From the NCBI RefSeq assembly GCF_009905375.1, contig NC_133657.1:47311134-47375133 (forward strand): a stretch of 64,000 nt of DNA. The letters are read 5' to 3'. Below the pieces are notes generated by a model that was not told the origin of the DNA, ran no database searches, and worked only from the letters and a program-made list of their open reading frames with translations. This DNA is from Apium graveolens (taxonomy: Eukaryota > Streptophyta > Magnoliopsida > Apiales > Apiaceae). Below are positions 10,168-21,657 of this stretch, piece after piece (position 1 is the first letter of the stretch; the number at the start of each line of letters is the position of its first letter). Position numbers and translations under genes: made by a program.

Positions 10168-10680
10168 ATTATTTGCTGAGATATATTCTTTATTTTATTA
10201 AAGAATAAGGTGTCGATAATCAAACTTATCTTTAATTATTCAAATAAAGATAGTACTTTCGTATAAGTATATCTTTGGTTATTTAATACTCACTTTAAGT
10301 ATAAGTTTTACAACTTCTACCTCAATTATTTGTATAAAGATTATTCTTTATGGGAATATTATTTAAATAATAATATTCAGATATTTTCTAATATATTGGG
10401 ACTGATTTACTTTATTAAATCAGCATTACTCCAAACACTCTTTAAAGTGTTTTCGAGTCTTTAAAATGATTTTTAAAAGTTAGAGCGGATCCCAAAATTC
10501 ATTTTTATATATTTAAGATCTTCCTTTTTAAAGGGGATTTAAATACTCGCTCAAAACCGGAGGGATCCGGCTCTGTGGTGTATTTTATATTCGCAACAAA
10601 GTTGTTGTTTTGGTAAATTAATTGATTACTTACCCAACGTTCGGGAAGTAAGTCCATCTATCGAGTCGGCATAAGCAACA

Positions 10681-10760
10681 TGGGCTCAGTGGGCGTCCAT
10701 GATAGTGTAAGTGGCTCAGTGGGAGTCCATCAAATGCGTAAGTGGCTGAGTGGCAGTCCA
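10681..10760 (+). repeat. Three 30-bp tandem repeats in LTR U3
   Basis: Units of the form ggctcagtggg(c/a)gtccat plus a variable tail start at 10683, 10713 and 10744. All four LTRs of the array and LTR D (about 55935-56020, minus) have three units. There is no sign of coding function. Confidence 0.75.
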
Positions 10761-11272
10761 ACATAAGGTCCTATTGCGACCAGGGTGATGACCAGTGGGG
10801 AATTCGTCCATCTACTAGTAGAAAAGGTTACTTATTGGTATCTTTGCCTGATCAGCAAGATATCGGGTTTATGCCACAATTCTTTTTCCTTCCAAAAATT
10901 TATTGGATGTTACAAACTATGTCCATACTTTTCATGACAGAGGTTTTCAGGAAATGTATAAAGAAGATGTATATGTGGATATATATATCGGAACTTAATG
11001 AAGTATATCATAACTTCATTTCCTTCAATAATACTTCAAAGATTTAATCTATTCAAATCTTGTCTTGTAGTTTCATCTATGTGATGAACTGTTGAAAACT
11101 GATTATAATTTGAACAGTGGTAGTTCAAGTGGTTTTCTAAAATGATATAAGTATAGTGAAGTATTTGGTAACTTCATCTTCCTTTAAGCTTATATCCAAT
11201 AAGCAATTATCTTACACTTGATAAAGGTTTTCAGTAAGTTATCTATTTAGATACTTGCATTATTGATTGCAC

Positions 11273-11280
11273 TATATATT
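11273..11280 (+). promoter_or_regulatory. Likely LTR core promoter (TATA box)
   Basis: TATATATT lies about 65-70 nt before the first ATG (11345) of the H3-like ORF. Transcription would start near 11300-11310, in the pyrimidine-rich stretch ctcactcttgcttcattcc, and run through U5 into the internal region. The same sequence stands in LTR2, LTR3 and LTR4. The start site is inferred, not seen. Confidence 0.55.
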
Positions 11281-11344
11281 ATCTTGCGAGCTGTAATGCT
11301 CACTCTTGCTTCATTCCTTCATCACACAACAACAGTTAGGAAAG

Positions 11345-12244
11345 ATGGCCAGGCTCAAACAGACCCAGCGCAAGAGCGTGGGAAGCGCCCCGCGCCTTCC
11401 CGTTGAGATCGTAGCTGCTATAGCTGCAAAGGTAGATCTATCTGTAGATCAGACATTCTACTTTTGAGAATCAATTATGTATAATTATAACTTGTGGCAG
11501 ATAATGGCAATTAACTGTAAACTTATCAAGTAATCATTTTGGGTTGTAATAACTTTTAATTGTGGATTCAAGGACTTGTACTTATTTCAATTTCATCTCT
11601 GAGACTATGACATGTTATGGTGTGTGTTAGTGTGGGGTCACAGCATGAGGTTGTTTATTATTAATTAAGTTAAGTGATAATTGTGGAAAGAAAGACCGTG
11701 ACGACCCAGATCCCTGACCCCGGATCTGGGGGTGTTACAGAAATGGTATCAGAGCTAAGAGTTATAAACCTCAGAGATGATGCGATGATATAATAATAAA
11801 CTCACAAAGATAATAAGAACTCTTGCCAATTCATGGTCGGACTACTTAAAGTAGCGTTGACAGTTAAAACCCTTACGGGAACCCTTATAAGTATCATGAT
11901 AGTAACTTAGCTCGTTTAATGTGTAGGCGCATGAGATAGAGGACCCTGAGATGTTCGAGCGTGAGCATGATGAGGCACTGCTAGATGTCGAGGATCAGGA
12001 GGAACCTGAGATGGAGGAGGATGAGGAGGACCCCTCAGAGAAGTCAGAGATAGAGGTCATTACTATTTCAGATGAGGAGGACCAGGATGAGGTCCCAGTA
12101 GCTGAGGAGCGTGTTGGACCTATGATAGTGTACACTGGTACCCCTTTACCCACACTCCCTATGGTCAGAGCCCCTACCCCTCCACTACCATCCTGGAGCA
12201 CCTATGATGACAGCTCAGAGACCCATACTTTCGAGCCTAGGTAG
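11345..12244 (+). pseudogene. Spliced leader ORF with histone H3-like N-terminus, copy 1
   Basis: Exon 1 (11345-11431, 29 codons) starts ARLKQTQRKSVGSAPR after Met. It ends at AAG followed by gtagat, a good plant 5' splice site. A 3' splice site (aatgtgtag, ending at 11926) opens exon 2 at 11927 in the same frame: eight codons, then MFEREHDE and a strongly acidic stretch (EEPEMEEDEEDPSE), VITISDEED and a Pro-rich part. In this copy the frame ends at TAG 12242-12244, where internal 3 has CAG. The intended C-terminus (12308-12496, helical, Arg/Glu-rich, RLDEARRELDAERAGRR) lies beyond the stop. Unspliced, exon 1 is a 41-codon ORF. The primer-binding site lies inside the proposed intron. Splicing is predicted only. 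Confidence 0.55.
11744..11755 (+). other. Primer-binding site, internal 1 (initiator tRNA-Met type)
   Basis: TGGTATCAGAGC starts four bases after the LTR end. This matches the 3' end of plant initiator tRNA-Met, the usual primer of Tekay/Del and copia elements. Equivalent sites are at 21662-21673 and 31575-31586. LTR4 is not followed by one because it is the 3' LTR. Confidence 0.9.
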
Positions 12245-12496
12245 ACCGAGGAGGCACCCCCAGCGGCTCCGAATTCACCACCTCTCGACCCTGCCCACAG
12301 GCAGTCTTTGTTAGCCCACGGCTATATTCAGGATGTACTGAGGACCCGAGTGGTTGTTGCTGAGGCCCGGCTGGATGAGGCCAGGAGGGAGTTGGATGCG
12401 GAGAGGGCGGGTAGGCGTACCCGAGCTTATGAGACCATGGCTACTATACCCCGATCCTTGAGGAGGGAGCTGACGGGGATAGAGCTCACGTCCTGA

Positions 12497-13019
12497 GCGA
12501 GACTCAAATCGCTCCAGGGGGACAGGCATGGTAGGATCTCCAGGCGGCAGGCCGACTATATCTTCCGTCGTGCGATGGAAAGGGTATGGGAGCTGACCCG
12601 CTCCGGTGTGTGATTCAGGATTGACGATGGGATAGTCTAGTTGTCTAGTTAGTCGAGGCCTTAGGAGCCAATTTTTCGGGATAGTTGACTTGTATATAGC
12701 ATCCCTTTTTCTGACTAGACAGATAGACTATTGTGTATCACTTTTGGGACAGATGGCTGTAGCACTGTTGTACTTTTGACCAGATCAGACTATGTATTTC
12801 TCGCATCATGTATATATTGGTTTCCTTTCAGTTCAGTTCCTTAGTGACGAGATCACTATTTTTATCATTATTATTACTGCACCTCTTATTAGAACTGTCA
12901 TAAAACATTAGAATTGCGAGATACATTCTCCCCATTATAGAGTTGTGCAAGGCACAATGTTGAGTATGATTGTGACCTAACGTTGATTCTTCCCAATAAA
13001 ATTTTTTTTTATCAGTATC
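12497..13019 (+). promoter_or_regulatory. Untranslated region before gag with a splice-acceptor-like T tract
   Basis: This 520-bp stretch has no ORF on the plus strand. It ends in a run of ten T followed by atcag (AG at 13014-13015), four bases before the gag ATG. The T run plus CAG is a strong plant 3' splice site pattern. It is kept in internal 2 and internal 3. If it is joined to the LTR donor at 11432 the gag frame is not fused to exon 1, so gag would start from its own ATG on a shorter leader. Use of this site is inferred. Confidence 0.4.
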
Positions 13020-16000
13020 ATGCCGCCAAGAAAGATTGGAACTGGAGCGAACCCTGGATCTGAGGACCAGGGAAGCCATAACCAGGACGATAGGAACCAG
13101 GAACACAGTGAAGAGGAAGACGAGGATTATGTTGAACAGGATGACTCCCTGTATGAAGAGGAGGAGGAGACATATGATGTTGAGGGATTTGAGATAGAGG
13201 CTGAGGAAGGAGAAATTGAGGTTGAGCAACCAATACCAAACCCAGGCATGGATCCCATGGGCCAGTTTATGCAACTACTAAGACAGAACTTGGAACGTCA
13301 ACCCAACCCACCCCCTCAAGGAAATAACAATGCCGTGGCAAACTTTTTCAGGGCTTTTAATTCCCTTAAGCCCCCTGAGTTCCACGGATCAGCCGACCCA
13401 GTTGAGGCAAGGGCATGGTTAAAGGAAATGGAGAAATCCTTTGAGATTTTGAGTACCGATGAGGCACAGAAGACAGTATTTGCTACCTACCTTCTGAAAG
13501 GAGAGGACAACTACTGGTGGGAGGCCAAGAAAAACATGGAGACAGATGCTATCATAACCTGGGAGAGATTCAGTCAGTTGTTTCTGGGGAAGTATTTCCC
13601 GAGATTTATGGAAAACCAGATGGAGCTCAAGTTCCTGGAGCTAAAGCAGAATAACTTATCTGTAGCAGAGTACGAAGCAAAATTTACTGAGTTATCAAGG
13701 TTTGTGCCGGAGTTTGTGAGCACCGAGGAAAAGAAAGCTAGGAGGTTTCAGCAGGGACTGAAAACGTGGATTCAGAATAGGGTGGCAATCCTTGAGCTTA
13801 CGGATTATGCCACTCTGGTGCAAAAGGCAACAATTTTAGAAGCCGGAAGTGAACAGATGCAGAAGGAAAGAGAGAAGAAGGGAATAAAGAGGAAAAGTAT
13901 GAGCATGGGAGGAGGTTCCGCAGGAAGGAGCTTCCCAACTAGATTTAATCGAGGAGCAGTGTCCCTATCGGGAAAGAACACTGGGTTTAAGCGGCCAATG
14001 AGCGTGAGTGTGAGCCAGAGCGGCCAGAAGTCAAGAATGTCCTATTCCAACCAGTCTCGACCCCCATTGCCAGCCTGTAACACTTGTGGAAGGATGCACA
14101 CTGGGGAGTGTAAAGGAAAGCCAGTAACCTGCTTTAAGTGCGGTCGGGAAGGTCACTATTCAACTGAGTGCCCTTCATCAACCCCTGCCGTCATTCCAAC
14201 CACCACTTGTCATCAGTGTGGATGCCCGGGTCATTGGAAGAGGGAATGCCCAATGAACAAACCAGCAGCTTCAGGAGCCAGCAGGGCTGCCTCCAATAAG
14301 CCACCTACTGCGAGGACTTTCAACATGACAGTCCAGGATGCTATGAAAGACTCAGATTTGATAGCAGGTACCCTTTCTCTAAATTCAGTCTGTGCAAACA
14401 TTTTATTTGATTCGGGAGCAACTAAATCTTTTATATCAAAGGACCTTGCGCATAAGTTAAGACTTAAGGCTGAACCCTTGATAGAACCCTTACAAGTAGA
14501 AATAGCCAATCATGAAATTATTCCTGTTAACCAGATTCACCCCGCCTGTGAGTTAGGCATAGGGGAGCAATCTTTTAGTGTTGATCTGATTCCTTTTAAA
14601 TTAGGGGAGTTTGATGTAATTTTGGGAATGGACTGGCTATTTAGCAATGATGCTCAGATAGACTGTAAGGGGAAGAAAGTTAAGTTAAATATCCCAGGAA
14701 AGAAAGAAGTAATATTTAGATGGAAGAGGCAGACACAGAAATTTTTGACTATGGCCCAGGCCAAAAGGATGCTACGAAAAGGAAACGAGGCTTACCTAGC
14801 CTATATGGTAGACACGCAAAAGGAGGTGCCCAACTTACAAGATATTCCAGTAGTCAACGAATTTGAAGATGTATTCCCACAAGACCTTCCGGGATTACCA
14901 CCCGATAGAGTGATTGAATTTGCTATTGAGTTGGCCCCAGGGACGGCGCCAGTTTCAAAAGCACCTTACCGGTTAGCCCCGTTAAAAATGAAGGAATTAG
15001 CTACCCAATTGCAGGAACTCTTAGATAAGGGTATGATAAGACCCAGTGTGTCTCCGTGGGGAGCACCAGTTTTATTTGTTAAGAAGAAAGATGGGAGCAT
15101 GAGGCTGTGCATCGACTATCGAGAGTTGAAGAAGCTAACCATAAAGAACAGGTACCCGTTACCTAGAATAGACGATCTGTTCGACCAGCTAAAGGATGCT
15201 ATATATTTTTCCAAGATTGACCTGAGAACTGGATATCACGAACTAAAGATTAAACCCGAAGATATTCCCAAGACAACGTTCCGTACCAGGTATGGGCATT
15301 ATGAGTTCTTGGTAATGTCCTTTGGATTAACCGACACCCCAGCGGCTTTCATGGACTTAATGAACAGAGTATTTAAGAAGTACTTGGACAAGTGTGTGAT
15401 AGTTTTTATCGATGATATTTTAATCTACTCGAGGACCGAGTTAGAACATGCACAGCATTTGAGGATAGCTCTAGGGATACTCAGAGAGGAACAGTTGTTT
15501 GCCAAATTCTCAAAGTGTGAATTCTGGCATAAGGAAGTATAATTTTTAGGACATGTGATCAATAAGGAAGGAGAATTCGTCGACCCCTCCAAGATAGAGG
15601 CGGTCTCGAATTGGGAAAGGCCAACCACACCCACAGAGGTAAGGAGTTTCATAGGATTGGCCGGCTACTATCGTAGATTTGTGCAGGACTTTGCGAAGAT
15701 CGCAGCCCCTTTGACACGACTTACTCGTAAGACAGAGAAGTTTGAATGGACAGAGAAATGCGAGAACAGTTTTCAGGAATTAAAGAAAAGGTTAGTAACG
15801 GCCCCAGTGTTGGCATTGCCAGACGGAAAAAGAGATTTTGTGATATATAGTGACGCGTCGCACAAAGGATTAGGGTGTGTGCTTACGCAGCACGGTAAAG
15901 TGATTGCGTATGTATCGAGACAACTGAAGGAATACGAGATTAGATATCCTACTCATGACCTTGAGCTCGTGGCAATAGTTTTTGCCTTAAAATTTTGGAG

Positions 16001-17725
16001 GCACTACTTGTATGGAGAGAGGTGCGAGATTTTCACAGACCATAAGAGCCTCAAGTACATATTTACGCAGAAAGAGCTCAACATGCGCCAGAGGAAATGG
16101 TTAGAGCTAATCAAGGACTATGATTGTGAGATTCTCTATCACCCGGGGAAAGCCAATGTGGTGGCTGATGCCCTCAGTAGGAAGGAAAGGCTCAGAATGA
16201 TAATGACTTCGGAGGAATTAATCATGGATTTCGAAAGAATGGAAATAGAAGTAAAGGTAACCGGATTCGGAACTGAAAAGCTTTTTGAGATCTCAATGCA
16301 GCCAGAGTTATTGGAAAAGATCAGATTGTGCCATGAGAAAATAATGAATGAAGGCAGAGAGTCAATGACCGGAGAGGAGATCCATACCGAGAAAGATGAT
16401 AAAGGGATAATGAGGTACTCCTACCGGATTTGGGTTCCGAACGTTCAAGAGCTTAAAGATGAGATTTTGGATGAAAGCCATAGTTCAAGGTATTCCATTC
16501 ACCCGGGAAGCACCAAGATGTATAGGGATTTAAAGGAGTATTATTGGTGGCCCAACATGAAGAGGGACGTAGCAGAATGGGTAAGCAAATGTTTCACTTT
16601 CCGAAGAGTAAAGGCAGAGCACTAGAGACCCGGTGGACTTTTACGACCACTGGAGATTCCCGAGTGGAGGAACAGATAGCGATGGATTTTGTTGTAGGCT
16701 TGCGAAGGACGAAAGCCAATCATGATGCCATATGGGTAATTATAGACCGACTGACAAAGTCATCTCACTTCATTCCTATCAATGAAAGATACACAGTCGA
16801 TAGACTGGTGGACATTTACCTTAAGGAAATAGTGACGCGACATGGAATCCCAGCATCCATTGTCTCAGACCGAGACCCCAGATTCAACTCCAGATTTTGG
16901 AGGAGCTTTCAAGAATGTGTGGGGACCAAGTTAAATATGAGTACCGCGTACCATCCCCAGACGGATGGGCAGAGTGAAAGGACCATCCAGACACTAGAGG
17001 ATATATTGAGAGTCTGTGCAATAGACTTTAAAGGAAGTTGGGATGATCACTTGCCGTTGATCGAGTTATCTTATAACAATAGCTTTCATGCTAGCATCGG
17101 AATGCCGCCTTATAAGGCCCTGTACGGAAGAAGGTGTCGATCTCCCTTATACTGGGATGAAGTAGGGGAGCGGAAGATGCTCGGACCCGAAGTGGTCCAA
17201 AGGACCAAAGACATAGTGGATCTTATCAGAGGGCGGCTTGTAGCAGCCCAAGACAGACAGAAGAAATATGCAGACCTAGCCCGAAAGGACAAGGAATATG
17301 AAGTAGGGGACTTAGTACTGCTGAAGGTATCCCCTTGGAAGGGGTTAATGAGATTTGGAAAGAAAGGAAAACTAAGCCCAAGATACATTGGACCTTTTAA
17401 GATATTAAGACGGATTGGAAAGTTAGCGTACGAGCTAGCCTTACCCCCTAACTTGCAACAAGTTCATAATGTGTTCCATGTGTCAATGCTAAGGAAGTAT
17501 CATCGGGATGCCAGACACATAGTGGAGTACGAGCAGGTGGATATACAACCAGATCTGACTTACGTAGAGAAGCCAGTAAGGATTATAGATAAGAAGGAGC
17601 AGGTGCTTCGAAACAAAGTGATCAAGCTAGTCAGAGTGCTATGGCAGAATCATAATGTGGAAGAATCAACTTGGGAACTAGAGAGCGCAATGCTAGAAAA
17701 GTACCCCCATTTGTTTTCTATTTAA
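13020..17725 (+). pseudogene. gag-pol: Tekay-type gag-pol, copy 1 (two stops and a frameshift)
   Basis: One frame originally encoded about 1570 residues. The order is an acidic N-terminus (about 20-75), gag capsid (about 110-260, [13 protein letters not shown]) and zinc knuckles (about 371 [14 protein letters not shown], 396 [14 protein letters not shown]). Protease (about 462, [10 protein letters not shown]) and RT (about 640-840, [19 protein letters not shown]) follow. Next come RNase H (from about 942, [24 protein letters not shown]), integrase (VIIDRLTKS, SDRDPRFNS, QSERTIQ as the D,D,E core), a GPY/F motif (RYIGPFKIL) and a chromodomain (about 17580-17720, LVRVLWQNHNVEESTWE). Breaks: TAA at 15540-15542 after RT, TAG at 16623-16625 after the integrase zinc finger, and a 4-bp deletion near 16665 that puts integrase in another frame. 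The second zinc-finger Cys pair is CFTF here instead of CLTC. The chromodomain keeps only one cage aromatic (Trp), as in group II. Confidence 0.93.
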
Positions 17726-17758
17726 TTCCGGGACGGAATCCTTTTAAGGAGGGGAGAC
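17725..17758 (+). other. Hairpin and polypurine tract, internal 1
   Basis: attccg, gga, cggaat form a perfect 6-bp stem (7 bp in internal 0 and 3) right at the pol stop codon. The polypurine tract aaggaggggagac (17746-17758) abuts LTR2. Equivalents are at 27641-27674, 37558-37592 and, in D, at 58960-58995 on the minus strand. Confidence 0.8.
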
Positions 17759-19841
17759 TGTAATAACCCCCAAAATTTTGAACTTTTTGTAACCCTTATG
17801 AATAGTGTTTTTGCTGAATGAGAAAACTTTTCATGCCACACTATGTAGGGGTCCTGTAATGGATATTCTGAGATTTTATTAGTACTCTATATGGTATATG
17901 AGTGTATGTAAAGATCGTCAGAATCCAATTCCGAACACTTTGATTTTTCCCGGAAATCCACTAGATACGGAAAGAATTGAGTATAAGGTAACAGAATAAA
18001 AAGGATTTAAATTCAAGGATTATAAGAGAGGATCATAAAAGGACTATAATGTATTGAGAAAGGTTAAGGAAACCCAAGTAATAAGATCCCGGGTACGATC
18101 CCTCAAAAGATAAACGAAAACGAAAGTTAAGCGAACCGTATAACAGATCAGCGGTCATTAGGCAAACAATTAGGAAGTTAATCAAGGAGGTTAGGGATGA
18201 TGAGGTCATCCAACCAATAAGGAGAGGGCAAGTAAGAGATGATGACATAATAAGGTGATGTAAGCATGACATAGGGAGGGAGGAGGTGTGGTTGGTTTTA
18301 ACCACACAAAGACAAGGTTAATAAGGTAATTAACCAAAAATCCAAACAAAACTACATCTACCAAACCAAAACAAATCATTTCATCAAAACAAAAATTTTA
18401 TTTCTCTTCACCAAGAACCTTGCTCTTGGCCTTTTCTCCATTTCAAGAAGAAGATTTTCAAAGTTCAAGTTCCAAGCTTCCTTAATTGGTAAGTTAATTA
18501 TCTAGTACTCCTTATGCATAGATATAGCTATCCCATGAGTTTAAGCTTCAAATTCCTTCACAATCTCTTCCAATAATTCAAGGAAGAAGATGGTGAATAG
18601 TAATTTTAAAAAAATAACTTTAGTTTTCTTGAATTTTATAAAAGTTTAAGGTTATACAAGCAAGGATCAAGGTTCTTTAGGCATTCAAAGCTCTTGTGTT
18701 GTGTTAAGAAGCTTCAAGAAGGTATAAACTCCAAACCCTAGCTTTAGTTTTGAGTATTTAGGAATGGTTATGATTGATATAGTATATGTGAAGCATGAAG
18801 CTTGTTTGTTTAGAGTTTGGGTTGGAGTGGTAGTGAAATGAATGTTGAATCTTGTTGATTTGTTAAAGGAATTAAGTATAGTTTAAATTCATGATGAGAA
18901 TAACATAAATTGGAAGAACTTGAGGTGTTGGAACTGTTGTAGTGTGTTTTGGATGGATGTTGGTTGTATGAATGAATTGGGATTGATTGGTGGTTGAATT
19001 GGAATGGTATAAAATTGGGAAATCGCGTAAACATAGCCGTCGTAATGTCCGCTTTACTTTAGACTGCTTTTGTTCATAACATTAGGACCCGAGAACTCCC
19101 TGCTAGGTTTTGACCATTGCCATGTTTAGATAGTTCATATTACGAGCTTCGTTTTGATAGGTGGTTCGTTTGATTCCGATGTACGGTTTAGGAGAAACGG
19201 CCAGTTTTAAGTAACGACGTTTCGCGAACGAAACATTACCCCTCGCCTTACTTTGAAACATAGGTTAAAGACCTAAAAGGGTTAATTAGTGTATGAAACA
19301 ATTATGTTAAGTGTGTTAGGCAGTTGGTAAGACACTCGCGAAAGAATCGCCTTAAAACTCGTAATGGTTAATTTATTAAAAATGGTGGAGCCGAGGTTAC
19401 ACGAGCGACTTAAGAGAATCATTAAGCGCAAAGCGAGCGTTAGAGTCTAAATTGGTTAAAGTGTAGATTTACAAGTGACTTTGGTTTAATTCCAACTTAT
19501 ATGTTGTTTATAGGTTACCAGACTCGTCCCAAGCCATTAATACCCCCCAGTCGCTCAGGCAAGTTTTCTACCCGTATAACTGTTGTTGTGATGTATATGT
19601 GTATATGAATGATCTTGTGATAAATGCATATTTGTTATTAGCAAATTCTTGCGATATATTGTAGCATGTGATATGGTATATACGCATGCCTGTTTCATAT
19701 TCTTGAATTATATATCTGTTGGTTCAAATGCTTATTAGTTGCATAATACATATGCTAGAGATAAGCGGTATTTGCGTATATCCTTAGTATAGGGGAGCAA
19801 AAGGTGAACTTTTTCTAAAACCGGGAGGCGAGGCTCCTGAG

Positions 19842-19876
<35 letters not shown>

Positions 19877-21657
19877 CAGTTTTAAAAACTATTAATCGAA
19901 TTAGGTTTATTCGATAACTTTATATTATTTAATGAATATTACTTGAATATTCATTCGAGGACTTATGACTCATGTTATTTTATTTAATGAATATTATTAC
20001 GAATATTCATTCGAGGGCTTATGACTCAGTTTATATTATTTAATGAATATTATTTGAATATTCATTTGAGGATCTATGACTCCGATTATTTGCTGAGATA
20101 TATTCTTTATTTTATTAAAGAATAAGGTGTCGATAATCAAACTTATCTTTAATTATTCAAATAAAGATAGTACTTTCGTATAAGTATATCTTTGGTTATT
20201 TAATACTCACTTTAAGTATAAGTTTTACAACTTCTACCTCAATTATTTGTATAAAGATTATTCTTTATGGGAATATTATTTAAATAATAATATTCAGATA
20301 TTTTCTAATATATTGGGACTGATTTACTTTATTAAATCAGCATTACTCCAAACACTCTTTAAAGTGTTTTCGAGTCTTTAAAATGATTTTTAAAAGTTAG
20401 AGCGGATCCCAAAACTCATTTTTATATATTTAAGATCTTCCTTTTTAAAGGGGATTTAAATACTCGCTCAAAACCGGAGGGATCCGGCTCTGTGGTGTAT
20501 TTTATATTCGCAACAAAGTTGTTGTTTTGGTAAATTAATTGATTACTTACCCAACGTTCGGGAAGTAAGTCCATCTATCGAGTCGGCATAAGCAACATGG
20601 GCTCAGTGGGCGTCCATGATAGTGTAAGTGGCTCAGTGGGAGTCCATCAAATGCGTAAGTGGCTGAGTGGCAGTCCAACATAAGGTCCTATTGCGACCAG
20701 GGTGATGACCAGTGGGGAATTCGTCCATCTACTAGTAGAAAAGGTTACTTATTGGTATCTTTGCCTGATCAGCAAGATATCGGGTTTATGCCACAATTCT
20801 TTTTCCTTCCAAAAATTTATTGGATGTTACAAACTATGTCCATACTTTTCATGACAGAGGTTTTCAGGAAATGTATAAAGAAGATGTATATGTGGATATA
20901 TATATCGGAACTTAATGAAGTATATCATAACTTCATTTCCTTCAATAATACTTCAAAGATTTAATCTATTCAAATCTTGTCTTGTAGTTTCATCTATGTG
21001 ATGAACTGTTGAAAACTGATTATAATTTGAACAGTGGTAGTTCAAGTGGTTTTCTAAAATGATATAAGTATAGTGAAGTATTTGGTAACTTCATCTTCCT
21101 TTAAGCTTATATCCAAGTAAGCAATTATCTTACACTTGATAAAGGTTTTCAGTAAGTTATCTATTTAGATACTTGCATTATTGATTGCACTATATATTAT
21201 CTTGCGAGCTGTAATGCTCACTCTTGCTTCATTCCTTCATCACACAACAACAGTTAGGAAAGATGGCCAGGCTCAAACAGACCCAGCGCAAGAGCGTGGG
21301 AAGCGCCCCGCGCCTTCCCGTTGAGATCGTAGCTGCTATAGCTGCAAAGGTAGATCTATCTGTAGATCAGACATTCTACTTTTGAGAATCAATTATGTAT
21401 AATTATAACTTGTGGCAGATAATGGCAATTAACTGTAAACTTATCAAGTAATCATTTTGGGTTGTAATAACTTTTAATTGTGGATTCAAGGACTTGTACT
21501 TATTTCAATTTCATCTCTGAGACTATGACATGTTATGGTGTGTGTTAGTGTGGGGTCACAGCATGAGGTTGTTTATTATTAATTAAGTTAAGTGATAATT
21601 GTGGAAAGAAAGACCGTGACGACCCAGATCCCTGACCCCGGATCTGGGGGTGTTACA
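17759..21657 (+). repeat. LTR2 of the Tekay array (3899 bp), mosaic
   Basis: TGTAATAACC to GGGTGTTACA. Left of about 19.6 kb it matches LTR3 and not LTR1 or LTR4 (for example ctcaaaagata, gacataataagg, gtccgctttac). Right of about 19.8 kb it matches LTR1 and not LTR3 or LTR4 (ataggggagc, ggctcctgag, gtggcagata, catgttatgg, gacccagatc). One marker (gaattagg near 19893) is out of order. LTR2 therefore looks like the product of a crossover between LTRs. Confidence 0.88.

Larger units (their letters stand above)
7849..11739 (+). repeat. LTR1 of the Tekay array (3891 bp)
   Basis: It starts TGTAATAACC and ends GGGTGTTACA, directly followed by the primer-binding site. U3 takes up about 3.4 kb and contains no convincing gene. 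Structured parts are a TA microsatellite near 9938-9956, three hairpin repeats (10003-10167) and three 30-bp repeats (10678-10760). A TATA box at about 11273 and the H3-like ORF (11345) lie in the last 470 bp, which should be R and U5. Sequence markers in the right half match LTR2; the left half differs from LTR2 and LTR3. Confidence 0.9.

Noticed and set aside
10742..11047. 101-codon ORF in every array LTR (also 20659, 30582, 40484), starting MAEWQS
   Set aside because: It repeats only because the LTRs are near copies. The matching ORF in LTR D (55959-55609, minus) starts and ends alike but its middle is in other frames, so the protein is not conserved.
11995..12201. Ser-rich 68-codon minus-strand ORF
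   Set aside because: Antisense of the Asp/Glu-rich leader ORF; GAG/GAT runs on one strand give Ser/Ile on the other.
12828..13274. 148- and 73-codon minus-strand ORFs over the start of gag (also at 22744-23190 and 32808-33104)
   Set aside because: They are antisense shadows of the acidic, purine-rich N-terminus of gag, with a low-complexity hydrophobic translation.
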